The translations under genes were made by a program, and so were the position numbers. A DNA stretch of 10,828 nucleotides from CAXTSE01 sp035554115 (lineage in GTDB: Bacteria; Actinomycetota; Actinomycetes; Actinomycetales; Microbacteriaceae). The DNA lies in the NCBI GenBank assembly GCA_035554115.1, contig DATMIW010000064.1, positions 1 to 10,828 of the forward strand, given 5' to 3'. The notes under the pieces were generated by a model. It did not search any database and was not told the origin of the DNA. It saw only the letters and a program-made list of their open reading frames with translations. Of this stretch, positions 1-7,000 are shown in pieces; the stretch's first letter is position 1, and each line of letters begins with the position of its first letter.

Positions 1-483
1 GTGATCCACGCCCTCGAGGTATTCGACAACAATTCCCTCGGCCCGAAGGTCGGCTCCCCAGATCTTTTCGACAAGCTCGGCGTCGTGGCGGCCCTCGACA
101 TAGATGCGGGATGCGCGCGCCACTCGCGCACGCTGCTGCGGGAGCGCCGTCGACCCGGATGCCGTGCGCGCTACGCGTGTCGGTGCCGCAGCGCGCGGGG
201 CTCTCAGCACGACGGGCTCACCGTCGACCAGAAAGCCGCCGCCGAGCGGAAACACGCGCTGACGTCCCCGGCGGTCTTCGAGCGTGACAAGGTTTTTGTC
301 GGTGCGCACGACCGCGCCGACAAAACCGTCGCCGCGGCCTGTGGCGTCACCCGCCTCGTCGGGAAGCTCGACAACCAGGCCGGGGGTGGCCTCCACCGTC
401 GCTACGACCGGGCGCCCTGCCGACCACCAATCGCCGGCGAGCGGGTCGGCGCCGTAGCGATCGGCCCCGCGACCGTCGGTCAC
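1..483 (-). CDS. DUF3097 family protein, N-terminal part (cut by window edge)
   Basis: A frame with no stop runs from a GTG start at 483 to the left edge, giving the first 161 residues. It begins VTDGRGADRYGADPLAG and continues through a GFVGAVVRTDKN segment, a DRRGRQRVFPLGGGFLVDG segment and an ARASRIYVEGRHDAELVEK segment. I recognise this order as the DUF3097 family, found in actinobacteria and of unknown function. The VEG-R-HD segment resembles the first acidic motif of TOPRIM domains such as RNase M5; that is my inference, and the part where a DxD motif would be expected lies outside the window. The GTG start shares four bases (GTGA) with the pyrH stop codon, so the two genes are probably cotranscribed and translationally coupled. 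The C-terminus is missing. An overlapping plus-strand frame here is only a shadow. Confidence 0.85.
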   Translation of the reverse strand, partial: MTDGRGADRYGADPLAGDWWSAGRPVVATVEATPGLVVELPDEAGDATGRGDGFVGAVVRTDKNLVTLEDRRGRQRVFPLGGGFLVDGEPVVLRAPRAAAPTRVARTASGSTALPQQRARVARASRIYVEGRHDAELVEKIWGADLRAEGIVVEYLEGVDH

Positions 484-1211
484 GAATGGACCAGCGTGCC
501 GATCGCGTCGCCGAGCAGCGCTTTCGTGATGTTGCCGGATGGCTCCATGCCGAATACCCGCATGGGCATGCCGTTGTCCATGCAGAGACTGAACGCCGTC
601 GAGTCAACGACTCGCAGGCCCTGCACAAGAGCGTCTTGGTAGCTGACCTCGTCGAGCTTGGTGGCTGTCGGGTCGGTCTTGGGGTCGGCCGTGTAGACAC
701 CATCGACGCCGTTTTTGGCGACGAGCACCTCGACGGCGCCGATCTCGAGCGCACGTTGGGCGCTGACCGTGTCGGTGGAGAAATATGGAAGCCCGGCGCC
801 GGCACCGAAGATCACGACGCGGCCCTTCTCCAAGTGGCGTTCGGCCCGCAACGGGATGTACGGCTCGGCCACCTGGGTCATCGCGATAGCCGACTGCACG
901 CGGACACCCGCACCCGCCTGCTCGAGGAAGTCCTGCAGGGCGAGTGCGTTCATGACGGTGCCAAGCATGCCCATGTAGTCGGCGCGGCCGCGATCCATTC
1001 CCCGCTGGCTGAGCTCGGCTCCGCGGAAGAAGTTGCCGCCGCCGACTACCACGGCTATCTCGACACCGCGTGGATCCTTGGCGTCTTTGGGCGCTGCTTC
1101 GGCGATCTCGCGGGCGATTGCCGCCACAATGTCGGGGTTGACCCCGAGCTGACCACCGCCGAACGCCTCACCGGAAAGTTTGAGCAGGACGCGGCGGCGG
1201 CGATCGGTCAT
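480..1211 (-). CDS. pyrH: UMP kinase (uridylate kinase)
   Basis: Cytoplasmic UMP kinase phosphorylates UMP to UDP with ATP, in pyrimidine nucleotide synthesis; bacterial enzymes are hexamers regulated by GTP and UTP. The 243 residues match the usual family length. Visible amino-acid-kinase-fold motifs: KLSGEAFGG (11-19) for phosphate binding, VVVGGGNFFRG (54-64), RADYMGMLGT (76-85) in the UMP pocket, LPYFSTDTVSAQRALE (141-156), and GVDGVYTADPK (168-178) near the nucleotide site. I chose the ATG at 1211 because the LLKLSGE core follows within ten residues; the frame stays open to 1265, but the extra 18 residues are not family-like. No clear Shine-Dalgarno precedes this ATG (see the promoter entry). 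The stop overlaps the start of the DUF3097 gene. Its usual neighbours, tsf upstream and frr downstream, are not adjacent here. Confidence 0.97.
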   Translation of the reverse strand: MTDRRRRVLLKLSGEAFGGGQLGVNPDIVAAIAREIAEAAPKDAKDPRGVEIAVVVGGGNFFRGAELSQRGMDRGRADYMGMLGTVMNALALQDFLEQAGAGVRVQSAIAMTQVAEPYIPLRAERHLEKGRVVIFGAGAGLPYFSTDTVSAQRALEIGAVEVLVAKNGVDGVYTADPKTDPTATKLDEVSYQDALVQGLRVVDSTAFSLCMDNGMPMRVFGMEPSGNITKALLGDAIGTLVHS

Positions 1212-1218
1212 GGCTACC

Positions 1219-1247
1219 AGGCTATCGCGGGGAGGGGGCGACAACAG
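1219..1247 (-). promoter_or_regulatory. Possible leaderless promoter for pyrH
   Basis: Reading the minus strand, a TAnnnT-type -10 element (TAGCCT, 1219-1224) ends seven bases before the pyrH ATG. That spacing would put the first transcribed base at the A of the start codon. A weak -35 (CTGTTG, 1242-1247) lies 17 bases further upstream. No Shine-Dalgarno is visible before the ATG, and leaderless mRNAs are common in actinobacteria. This is a weak pattern match; the -35 is poor. Confidence 0.25.
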
Positions 1248-1270
1248 TGCAGGCGCCACCCCCACATGCG

Positions 1271-2563
1271 CTAGTTGCGACCCTCCCTGCTGTAACCTTC
1301 CGGCGCCGGAGCCAGTAGCCCGCCGACATCTTCGAATACCGGCCCGGTCGGAGTATCCCGCGTGAGCAAATACTGGCCGACAGGAGACAATGTCGTCTCA
1401 AGCAACAGGGAGTGCTGCCCTGACGTGAAAGTGTCGCGGAAGGCCCGCTCGATGCCGCGACCCTTTACGACCGCGTCGCTACCGGAGATGTTGTAGATGA
1501 GGGTCGCTGCCTGTTTCGCCGCGATCGCAGCATATGCGGCGAGCTGCTGGGCCTCAAGGGTCCACTCCCATGCAAGGTCCGGGTGGGCATCGAAAGCGCC
1601 TTCGTAACGTCGGATGACGAGCGAATTCGTCCATTCCCGTGTCGAACGGATAAGAGCGTCTGCAGTCGCCAGCGCAATCTGGTGTGACTGCTGCTGACCG
1701 AGCGTCTGCGCGCGATTGGCGAACGAGACGCGCGCGCGCCGAAGGTTCGCCGTTTCGATGAAGGCGTCGATGACACCCTGCGCTGCGCCGAGGATCGCGG
1801 CAGCGGTCGTGTCGATGCCGCCGGAAGCATAGAGCGCTCGGTCTGCGTACACCATGTCAAAGAGGTCTTCGAAGCCGGGAGCACGGCTATCTTCGACGAA
1901 CAGATCGCGGGCGCGGAACTGACCGCTGCCCGTGCCACGCAGACCCATGCCGTTCCAGGGCGTAGTGAACTCAATCTCATGCGGCCACAGTATGCAGTCG
2001 ATGAACACGTTAGTCCCCGTGTCCGCGTCGAGAACAGGCGCGCCAGAGTCGTCGACAACTTCGCAGAACGCCGTGATGATCGTCGCCCAAGGGGATCCCG
2101 ATGCGAAGGCCCAGTCGCCGTTGATGATGTATCCGCCGTCGACCTTACGCGCGGTCCCCCGGCGGCCGTGGCTTCCGGCGAGGATCAACCGTCCGCCGGC
2201 CTCTTCGGTCAACTCGCGCAAGCGCTCGGGGCTCAGCAGCAGCATCCCGCCGTTTTGGATCGTGCCAACCCATGCCACCGAAGTGTTTATGCGCGACAGC
2301 TCGAAGATGAAGTCCCAATAGTCCAGGGGGTGCAGTTCTAGGCCGCCAAGTTCGCGCGGGGCCTGGGTGTGAAAGAACCCCGCTTCCCACAGTGTCTCGA
2401 TAAGTTCCGTCGGCATCACCCCAGCTTCGATCTGCTCCTCTGCAGCTTGAATCGCAGGCCGTAAAGAATCGATGGTCGGCCGAATGTCGATTCGCTCACC
2501 GTAGGCCTGCGGCAGCCGGACAACCTGCGGCACGGTCTCGGTAATTGCTTCGGTGATGGTCAT
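1271..2563 (-). CDS. Acyl-CoA dehydrogenase-fold flavoprotein, probable group D flavin monooxygenase
   Basis: This 430-residue protein has the acyl-CoA dehydrogenase fold shared by true dehydrogenases and by reduced-flavin-dependent (group D) monooxygenases such as HsaA and DszC. Visible parts: an N-terminal helical domain with GFFHTQAPRELGGLELHPL (62-80); the flavin-binding beta domain with INGDWAFASGSPWA (147-160) and PWNGMGLRGTGSGQ (202-215); and a C-terminal helical domain with GIERAFRDTFTSGQH (370-384). The WxFxSG, GLRGTGS and RDxxxxxxH pattern is typical of the HsaA-like branch. I see no YEGT-type segment carrying the catalytic glutamate of classical dehydrogenases, so hydroxylation or oxygenation is more likely than CoA-ester oxidation. 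Such enzymes need a separate flavin reductase, and none is in the window. The ATG at 2563 has a good AGAAGGA ribosome site; the frame extends upstream to 2740 without family similarity. The gene is divergent from the oxidoreductase/demethylase pair. The substrate is unknown. Confidence 0.82.
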   Translation of the reverse strand: MTITEAITETVPQVVRLPQAYGERIDIRPTIDSLRPAIQAAEEQIEAGVMPTELIETLWEAGFFHTQAPRELGGLELHPLDYWDFIFELSRINTSVAWVGTIQNGGMLLLSPERLRELTEEAGGRLILAGSHGRRGTARKVDGGYIINGDWAFASGSPWATIITAFCEVVDDSGAPVLDADTGTNVFIDCILWPHEIEFTTPWNGMGLRGTGSGQFRARDLFVEDSRAPGFEDLFDMVYADRALYASGGIDTTAAAILGAAQGVIDAFIETANLRRARVSFANRAQTLGQQQSHQIALATADALIRSTREWTNSLVIRRYEGAFDAHPDLAWEWTLEAQQLAAYAAIAAKQAATLIYNISGSDAVVKGRGIERAFRDTFTSGQHSLLLETTLSPVGQYLLTRDTPTGPVFEDVGGLLAPAPEGYSREGRN

Positions 2564-2763
2564 TTTCGGTCCTTCTCTTCTTTGAGAAACGAGTTCGCGG
2601 AAGTAGTGAATCCGCGTTGCAGGGATGGTGTTAGTGGCTAGCTTACCGTACGATCGTGTTGCTGTACCGTTCAAGCTGTATGTTGGCACAGCATTGCTAT
2701 AGATTCCACATCCGGTGAGCAACTCGCCGACCCCCTCCATTCAAAGACGAAGAGGTCTATTAC
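2564..2763. promoter_or_regulatory. Divergent intergenic control region
   Basis: This 200-bp gap separates two genes transcribed away from each other, so it should hold both promoters. For the minus-strand flavoprotein, TTGAAC (2669-2674) and TACGGT (2645-2650) are 18 bases apart and could be its -35 and -10. For the plus strand, TGCTATAGA (2695-2703 region) resembles an extended -10, without a convincing -35. Between and around them lie a direct repeat TACCGT (2644-2649 and 2665-2670, 21 bp apart, about two helical turns) and an imperfect inverted repeat GCTGT-N8-ACAGC (2675-2692) just upstream of the plus-strand -10. These could bind a regulator. No regulator gene lies in the window. The assignments come from eye matching only. 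Confidence 0.45.
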
Positions 2764-3768
2764 ATGAGCACACGGTTTGCAATTGTCGGCATGGGATTCC
2801 AGGGCGCGGGGATCGCAAAGATCGCCCTCTCTCGGGGACACGAATTGGTCGGCGCCGTGGACATCGGGCCGAAGGTCGGGAAGCCCGTTTCGGAATTCGT
2901 CGACGGCGCGGTGCCATCTGCCATCGTTCATGGCAGTGTCGCCGACCTCGTGAACCTTCCGGAACCGCCCCATTTCGTGCTGTCAGCGGCGACAATCGAC
3001 GACCCCGAGGTCGAATTGGACCTCGCCCGCCCCCTTCTGGCCGCCGGAATCGGCTATCTCACGATCAATCCCGCCGTCTTCGAACTCACGCCCGAGCAGC
3101 ATGCAGAAATTGACGCGCTCGGTCGAGCCAACAACGCCGGCTACGGCGCCGTGGGCATGCAGGACATTTGGTGGGTGCAGCTGCCGACCCTAGCCGCGGC
3201 TGCAATCTCGCGCCTCGACGAGATGCGGTACCACTCGAGAATTGATATCGACACGCTCGTTGGCCTCGAGCAGTTTCTGAGAATGGGCGAAGCTCCCCTC
3301 GCCGAAGGCGAACCGCACCCGATGCAGGATTGGCCCTCGGTGATGGGTGACCCGATGCTCACAGCGGCACGACGCATGAATCTGACACCGGGTGAAATGA
3401 CCACCTATCACGAAGAAGTCTTGGCTGAGAAGGACCTCTACTGGGAGCGCGGAGATCTGCACGTCAAGGTCGGACACGTGGTCGGATCCCGATCTACGAA
3501 CACCTTTGAGACCGCAGAAGGCGTCAGCTGGCGCGGCGTCGTCGAGGCAGTGATCCTCCAGGAGGGCCAGACCTCGCGTGACGAGTACCAAATCATCGGA
3601 GAGCCCAGCGTGACGGTAACCCTGGACCCCTATCCCGGGAACCGCCTGACGAACGCCGCCGCCGTGTCCCGCATCCCCGACGTCCTGGAAGGTGCCGGTG
3701 TCCTCGACCCCGAGACCCTCCCCGCTCCGCGGTTCGCTCCCACCGTGCGATTCCGCGAGTCGCTCTGA
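2764..3768 (+). CDS. DapB-like / diaminopentanoate dehydrogenase-like NAD(P)-dependent oxidoreductase
   Basis: This 334-residue protein begins with a Rossmann nucleotide-binding motif, FAIVGMGFQGAGIAKIAL (5-22), followed by LVGAVDIGPKVG. A middle segment, PPHFVLSAATIDD, matches the place where DapB-type enzymes hold the end of the Rossmann sheet, and GYLTINPAVFEL follows. I read it as a relative of dihydrodipicolinate reductase and of the 2,4-diaminopentanoate dehydrogenase group, acting in the cytoplasm on an imine, amine or keto substrate with NAD(P)H. It is longer than DapB (about 250 residues), and no lysine-biosynthesis gene is nearby, so a DapB role is unlikely. The ATG at 2764 has a GAAGAGG ribosome site nine bases upstream. 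The next gene, the LigM-like demethylase, starts 52 bases after its stop on the same strand with no terminator between, so the two are probably one transcript. The substrate is unknown. Confidence 0.75.
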   Translation: MSTRFAIVGMGFQGAGIAKIALSRGHELVGAVDIGPKVGKPVSEFVDGAVPSAIVHGSVADLVNLPEPPHFVLSAATIDDPEVELDLARPLLAAGIGYLTINPAVFELTPEQHAEIDALGRANNAGYGAVGMQDIWWVQLPTLAAAAISRLDEMRYHSRIDIDTLVGLEQFLRMGEAPLAEGEPHPMQDWPSVMGDPMLTAARRMNLTPGEMTTYHEEVLAEKDLYWERGDLHVKVGHVVGSRSTNTFETAEGVSWRGVVEAVILQEGQTSRDEYQIIGEPSVTVTLDPYPGNRLTNAAAVSRIPDVLEGAGVLDPETLPAPRFAPTVRFRESL

Positions 3769-3820
3769 ACCAGACCTACACACCTGTTCAACCAAATACC
3801 CCAGATAGATAAGGAACACC

Positions 3821-5236
3821 ATGTCAACGCAGACCCTGGCCACCTGGCTCGCACAATACGAAACCCCCGTCCATGCGCTCCGCAAGGTTGCGAACTTCCC
3901 GCTAGAGAACATTGGCCCCGGCGGCGAGGGAGAATACCTGCCCGAGCACAGCAACTGGCGGCTTGAGCAGCGCGCGTGGCGAGAGAGCGTCGCACTGCTT
4001 GACCTCTCTTTCCACATGACGATTCTCCGACTCAAAGGACCGGATGCCCTCCGTCTTCTCGAGGACAACTCCGTCAACAACTGGGAAGGGTTCGAGATCG
4101 GCAACGCCAAGCAGATCGTTTCGATCACCCCCGACGGATGGATGCTGGGCGAGGGAATCGTGCACAAGAAGGCCGAGGACTCGTACGAGTTGACCCCCGA
4201 CCTCGCACTCTTCGACTGGCTCCGATTCCAGATCGAAAAGGGCGGCTACGACGTCGAGTACAGCTCGTACTACCCGGGAGTTACTACTCCGGAGCGGTAC
4301 CGTTTCGAGGTGCAGGGGCCGGACGCGTTCAAGCTTCTCGCCAAGGTGACCGACGCCGACCTCGAGGCTGTGAAGTTCTTCCACGGGCTCGACTTCGAGA
4401 TCGCCGGTCACAAGGTGCACGGTATCCGTCACGGTATGGCCGGCCAGCCCGGCCTGGAGTTCGAGGGCCCCTGGGAGGAGCGTCACGAAGTCCGTCAGAT
4501 CATCGTCGATGCCGGTGAAGAGTTCGGACTCCGCCAGGTTGGCTACTTCGCCTACTTCACGGCTTCGATCGACTCGGGGTACACCTGGGTCAAGATTCCC
4601 GCCATCTACTCGGGCGAAGCTATGCGCGAGTTCCGCGAGTGGGTTGAGCTGCCGGAAGATCCCGAGGCATTCGGAATGGTGTCGATGGGCGGCAGCTACG
4701 ATCCTGCCAACATCGAGGACTACTACTTCACGCCCTACGACCTGGGCTTCGGTCGCACGGTCTCCAAGCGTCGCGACTTCCGGGGGAAGGCTGCGCTCGA
4801 GAAGAACGTCGCAGACCGCAAGGCCCGCACCAAGGTCACCCTCGTGTGGGACGCCGACTCGTTCGCCGAGGCCACGAAGGGTCTCGTCACTCCCGTAGAC
4901 GGACTGACGACTCTCCCGATCTCGCCGCTGATCGCGAACTACGCCGGCGCGCAGCTGGACGCCGTGCAGCACGACGGTAAGACGGTCGGCGTTGCGTGGC
5001 AGTCAGGTTTCATGGCGTCAGACAAGGTCTTCGCGACTGTCGCAATTGTTGACGAAGAGTTCGGCGAGCCGGGAACGGAACTGACTCTGCTCTGGGGCGA
5101 CAGCCGCGTGTTCCCGCGGCAGGATCTGGAAGAGCACCGCCAGTTCCCCATCAAGGTGACAGTGGCGCCCGCTCCGTGGGCGTCCTACGCCCGCGACGGC
5201 TACCGCTCCGACCTCGCGGGAGCCTCCGTGAGCTAG
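3821..5236 (+). CDS. LigM-type tetrahydrofolate-dependent O-demethylase (GcvT/aminomethyltransferase fold)
   Basis: At 471 residues this protein has the length I recall for LigM, the vanillate/3-O-methylgallate O-demethylase of Sphingobium, and it lines up with it along its whole length. Matching blocks include EHSNWRLEQRAWRESVALLD (42-61), NAKQIVSITPDGWMLGEGI (95-113), RHGMAGQPGLEFEGPWEE (203-220), PANIEDYYFTPYDLGFG (295-311) and LWGDSRVFPRQDLEEHRQ (424-441). Family members move a methyl group from an aryl methyl ether to tetrahydrofolate, giving a phenol and 5-methyl-THF. DmdA and glycine-cleavage GcvT share the fold but not these blocks; there are no gcvH or gcvP genes here. The ATG at 3821 follows a GATAAGGAA ribosome site. 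The gene is probably cotranscribed with the upstream oxidoreductase and ends just before a strong terminator. The THF-recycling genes seen with ligM (metF, ligH-like) are not in this window. The methoxylated substrate cannot be told from the sequence. Confidence 0.88.
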   Translation: MSTQTLATWLAQYETPVHALRKVANFPLENIGPGGEGEYLPEHSNWRLEQRAWRESVALLDLSFHMTILRLKGPDALRLLEDNSVNNWEGFEIGNAKQIVSITPDGWMLGEGIVHKKAEDSYELTPDLALFDWLRFQIEKGGYDVEYSSYYPGVTTPERYRFEVQGPDAFKLLAKVTDADLEAVKFFHGLDFEIAGHKVHGIRHGMAGQPGLEFEGPWEERHEVRQIIVDAGEEFGLRQVGYFAYFTASIDSGYTWVKIPAIYSGEAMREFREWVELPEDPEAFGMVSMGGSYDPANIEDYYFTPYDLGFGRTVSKRRDFRGKAALEKNVADRKARTKVTLVWDADSFAEATKGLVTPVDGLTTLPISPLIANYAGAQLDAVQHDGKTVGVAWQSGFMASDKVFATVAIVDEEFGEPGTELTLLWGDSRVFPRQDLEEHRQFPIKVTVAPAPWASYARDGYRSDLAGASVS

Positions 5237-5247
5237 TCCCCCCATGC

Positions 5248-5284
5248 AGAGGGGCGGCCAGCGTTGTGCACTGGCCGCCCCTCT
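5248..5284 (+). terminator. Rho-independent-type terminator after the demethylase gene
   Basis: A perfect 14-bp inverted repeat (AGAGGGGCGGCCAG at 5248-5261 and its complement at 5271-5284) with a nine-base loop starts 11 bases after the demethylase stop. A short CTCGTTT tract follows on the plus side. The stem is very GC-rich, and the tail is weak in T, as is common in actinobacteria. On the other strand no T run follows. It sits between converging genes and would mainly protect the ABC operon from read-through of the plus-strand unit. Confidence 0.85.
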
Positions 5285-5338
5285 CTCGTTTAACCGGCGT
5301 CCCACGCGTCGAAGCGGAGTCCCGCGCAGGATTATTTC

Positions 5339-7000
5339 TTAGCCAGCCTCAGAGACAGGGCCATACCGAGCATCGAGTGCCTCGGCGATCGACAAGGTGT
5401 AGCGCAAGAGATCCCGAGTGTACGGATCCCTCGGATTCGCCAGAACCTCGGCGGTTGGCCCCTGCTCGACAATGCGCCCCTGATTGAGGACGAGCACCCG
5501 GTCGGCAAATGAACGGACCAGTGCCAGGTCGTGAGTGACAAAAAGCAGCGACAATCCGTCTTGCTCTCGCAGGCGGTGGAGCAGTTCGATGATCGACGCC
5601 TGAATGAGCACGTCGAGAGACGACGTCACCTCGTCGCAAATCAGCAACCGCGGCTCTGCAACAAGCGCACGCGCAATGGCGATCCGCTGCCGCTCGCCGC
5701 CAGACAGACGGTTCGGGCGAAGTCTCAACAGGTGTGGTTCCAATTCGACACGTCGTACAGCCGACTCAATGGCCTCTCGACGCTGTGCCGAGGGCTCGTG
5801 TCGGAATGCAAGTTTCCTCGCCGAGGTCAGACTCTGCCCGACAGTCAGTCGCGGGTTCAACGCGTTGTAGGGACTCTGGAAGATGTACTGCATCTCATTC
5901 ACCGAATGCGACCGACGCGCGCTGGCTCCCTTGGGAAGGACCCGGTCGCGCCAGCTGACCGTTCCCGTGTAGCGGGGGTGGAGGCCGATCACCGCGCGCG
6001 ACAGCGTGCTTTTGCCGGAACCAGACTCTCCCACGACCGCAACACACTCTCCGGGGTCGATGGTGAAGTCCACCCCGTGCAGAACCTGGGTGCGACGATA
6101 GCCGGCGACAAGAGCCTTCACGTCGAGCCGCGCATTCGGCTCCGTGGAGTCGACCGCGATCGGCGAGACCTCATCGGTGAGCGGAGTGCCCACCAGATCG
6201 GGTGCCGCTGATAACAACAGCTTCGTGTAGCTGTGCTGCGGCTCGCGGTACACCTTTTCAACGGTTCCCGACTCAACTATTCGGCCGTGGTGCAAAACGA
6301 CAACGCGGTCCGCGATGTCGGCAACCACCGCGAGGTCGTGGGTGATGTAGAGCGCAGCAATATTGTGTGACGTGCAGATTCGGCGTACGAGCGCGAGTAT
6401 CTTGCTCTGCGTCGCGACGTCGAGCCCGGTCGTCGGTTCGTCGAGCACGATCACCGGCGGCCGACCGACGAGGGCCATCGCAATCCCGACCCGCTGGAGC
6501 TGACCACCGGAGAGCTGATGCGGGTATCGCCGCAGGAACTCCCGATCATTGGGGAGTCCTACATCCGCGAGTGCCGCCTCGACCGCGGCGCGGCGCTCTT
6601 CTGCCCGAAGCGGATATTCCGCATTGTCCAGCACCTCTTCTATTTGATCGTCGATCCGCATGGCCGGATCGAGTGATGCGCGCGGATCCTGCGGCACATA
6701 CGAGACGGTGCGCCCGCGGAGCGCACGCTTTCCCGCGGCGTCGAGTGCCTCAACATCGGTTTTTCCGACGAGAACGCGCCCCTGAGAGACCTGCGCACCA
6801 GGCTTAGTGAAGCCGAACAGGGAAAGCGCGGTTGTCGTCTTTCCCGAGCCGCTCTGCCCGACCATGCCCAGGATCTCCCCCGGGGCGATCTCGAACGACA
6901 CGTCATCGACGATCACCCGACCGTCGCGTAGCTGCACGGTGAGCCCACTCACGCGGACGGTCTTCTCCATAGTTGCGGAGCTCGCTTCGATGGTCGTCAT
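5339..7000 (-). CDS. ABC importer ATPase with two fused nucleotide-binding domains (DppD-DppF-like)
   Basis: This 553-residue cytoplasmic protein powers the importer encoded just upstream by hydrolysing ATP. It joins the two ATPases that classic Dpp/Opp/Nik systems make separately. Domain 1: Walker A GQSGSGKT (48-55), Q-loop YVPQD (101-105), signature LSGGQ (163-167), Walker B VIVLDEP (183-189), switch histidine 221. Domain 2: Walker A GESGSGKS (324-331), FQSP (374-377), signature LSGGE (432-436), Walker B LLICDE (452-457), switch histidine 490. All catalytic motifs are intact in both halves. HSYTKLLLSAAPDL (256-269) and DPYTRDLLRYT (525-535) match the C-terminal region typical of oligopeptide ATPases. 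The ATG at 7000 has an AAGGAA site and overlaps the permease stop by ATGA. The frame stays open to 7423, but that stretch lies inside the permease gene and is not real coding sequence. Confidence 0.96.
   Translation of the reverse strand: MTTIEASSATMEKTVRVSGLTVQLRDGRVIVDDVSFEIAPGEILGMVGQSGSGKTTTALSLFGFTKPGAQVSQGRVLVGKTDVEALDAAGKRALRGRTVSYVPQDPRASLDPAMRIDDQIEEVLDNAEYPLRAEERRAAVEAALADVGLPNDREFLRRYPHQLSGGQLQRVGIAMALVGRPPVIVLDEPTTGLDVATQSKILALVRRICTSHNIAALYITHDLAVVADIADRVVVLHHGRIVESGTVEKVYREPQHSYTKLLLSAAPDLVGTPLTDEVSPIAVDSTEPNARLDVKALVAGYRRTQVLHGVDFTIDPGECVAVVGESGSGKSTLSRAVIGLHPRYTGTVSWRDRVLPKGASARRSHSVNEMQYIFQSPYNALNPRLTVGQSLTSARKLAFRHEPSAQRREAIESAVRRVELEPHLLRLRPNRLSGGERQRIAIARALVAEPRLLICDEVTSSLDVLIQASIIELLHRLREQDGLSLLFVTHDLALVRSFADRVLVLNQGRIVEQGPTAEVLANPRDPYTRDLLRYTLSIAEALDARYGPVSEAG

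Noticed and set aside
486..1274. Plus-strand open frame of 262 residues opposite pyrH
   Set aside because: Antisense shadow of an unmistakable UMP kinase.
2564..2740. N-terminal extension of the flavoprotein frame up to 2740
   Set aside because: The extra residues are not family-like, and a good ribosome site precedes the ATG at 2563.
2764..3768. Lysine-biosynthesis dihydrodipicolinate reductase (DapB)
   Set aside because: The protein is too long and lies in a catabolic context without lysine genes; only the Rossmann region resembles DapB.
3190..4972. Long minus-strand open frames (3190-4167 and 3902-4972) across the oxidoreductase and demethylase genes
   Set aside because: They are antisense to genes with strong family motifs and show no domain of their own.
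3821..5236. Glycine cleavage system T protein (GcvT)
   Set aside because: The fold is shared, but the length and sequence blocks follow LigM, and no gcvH or gcvP is nearby.
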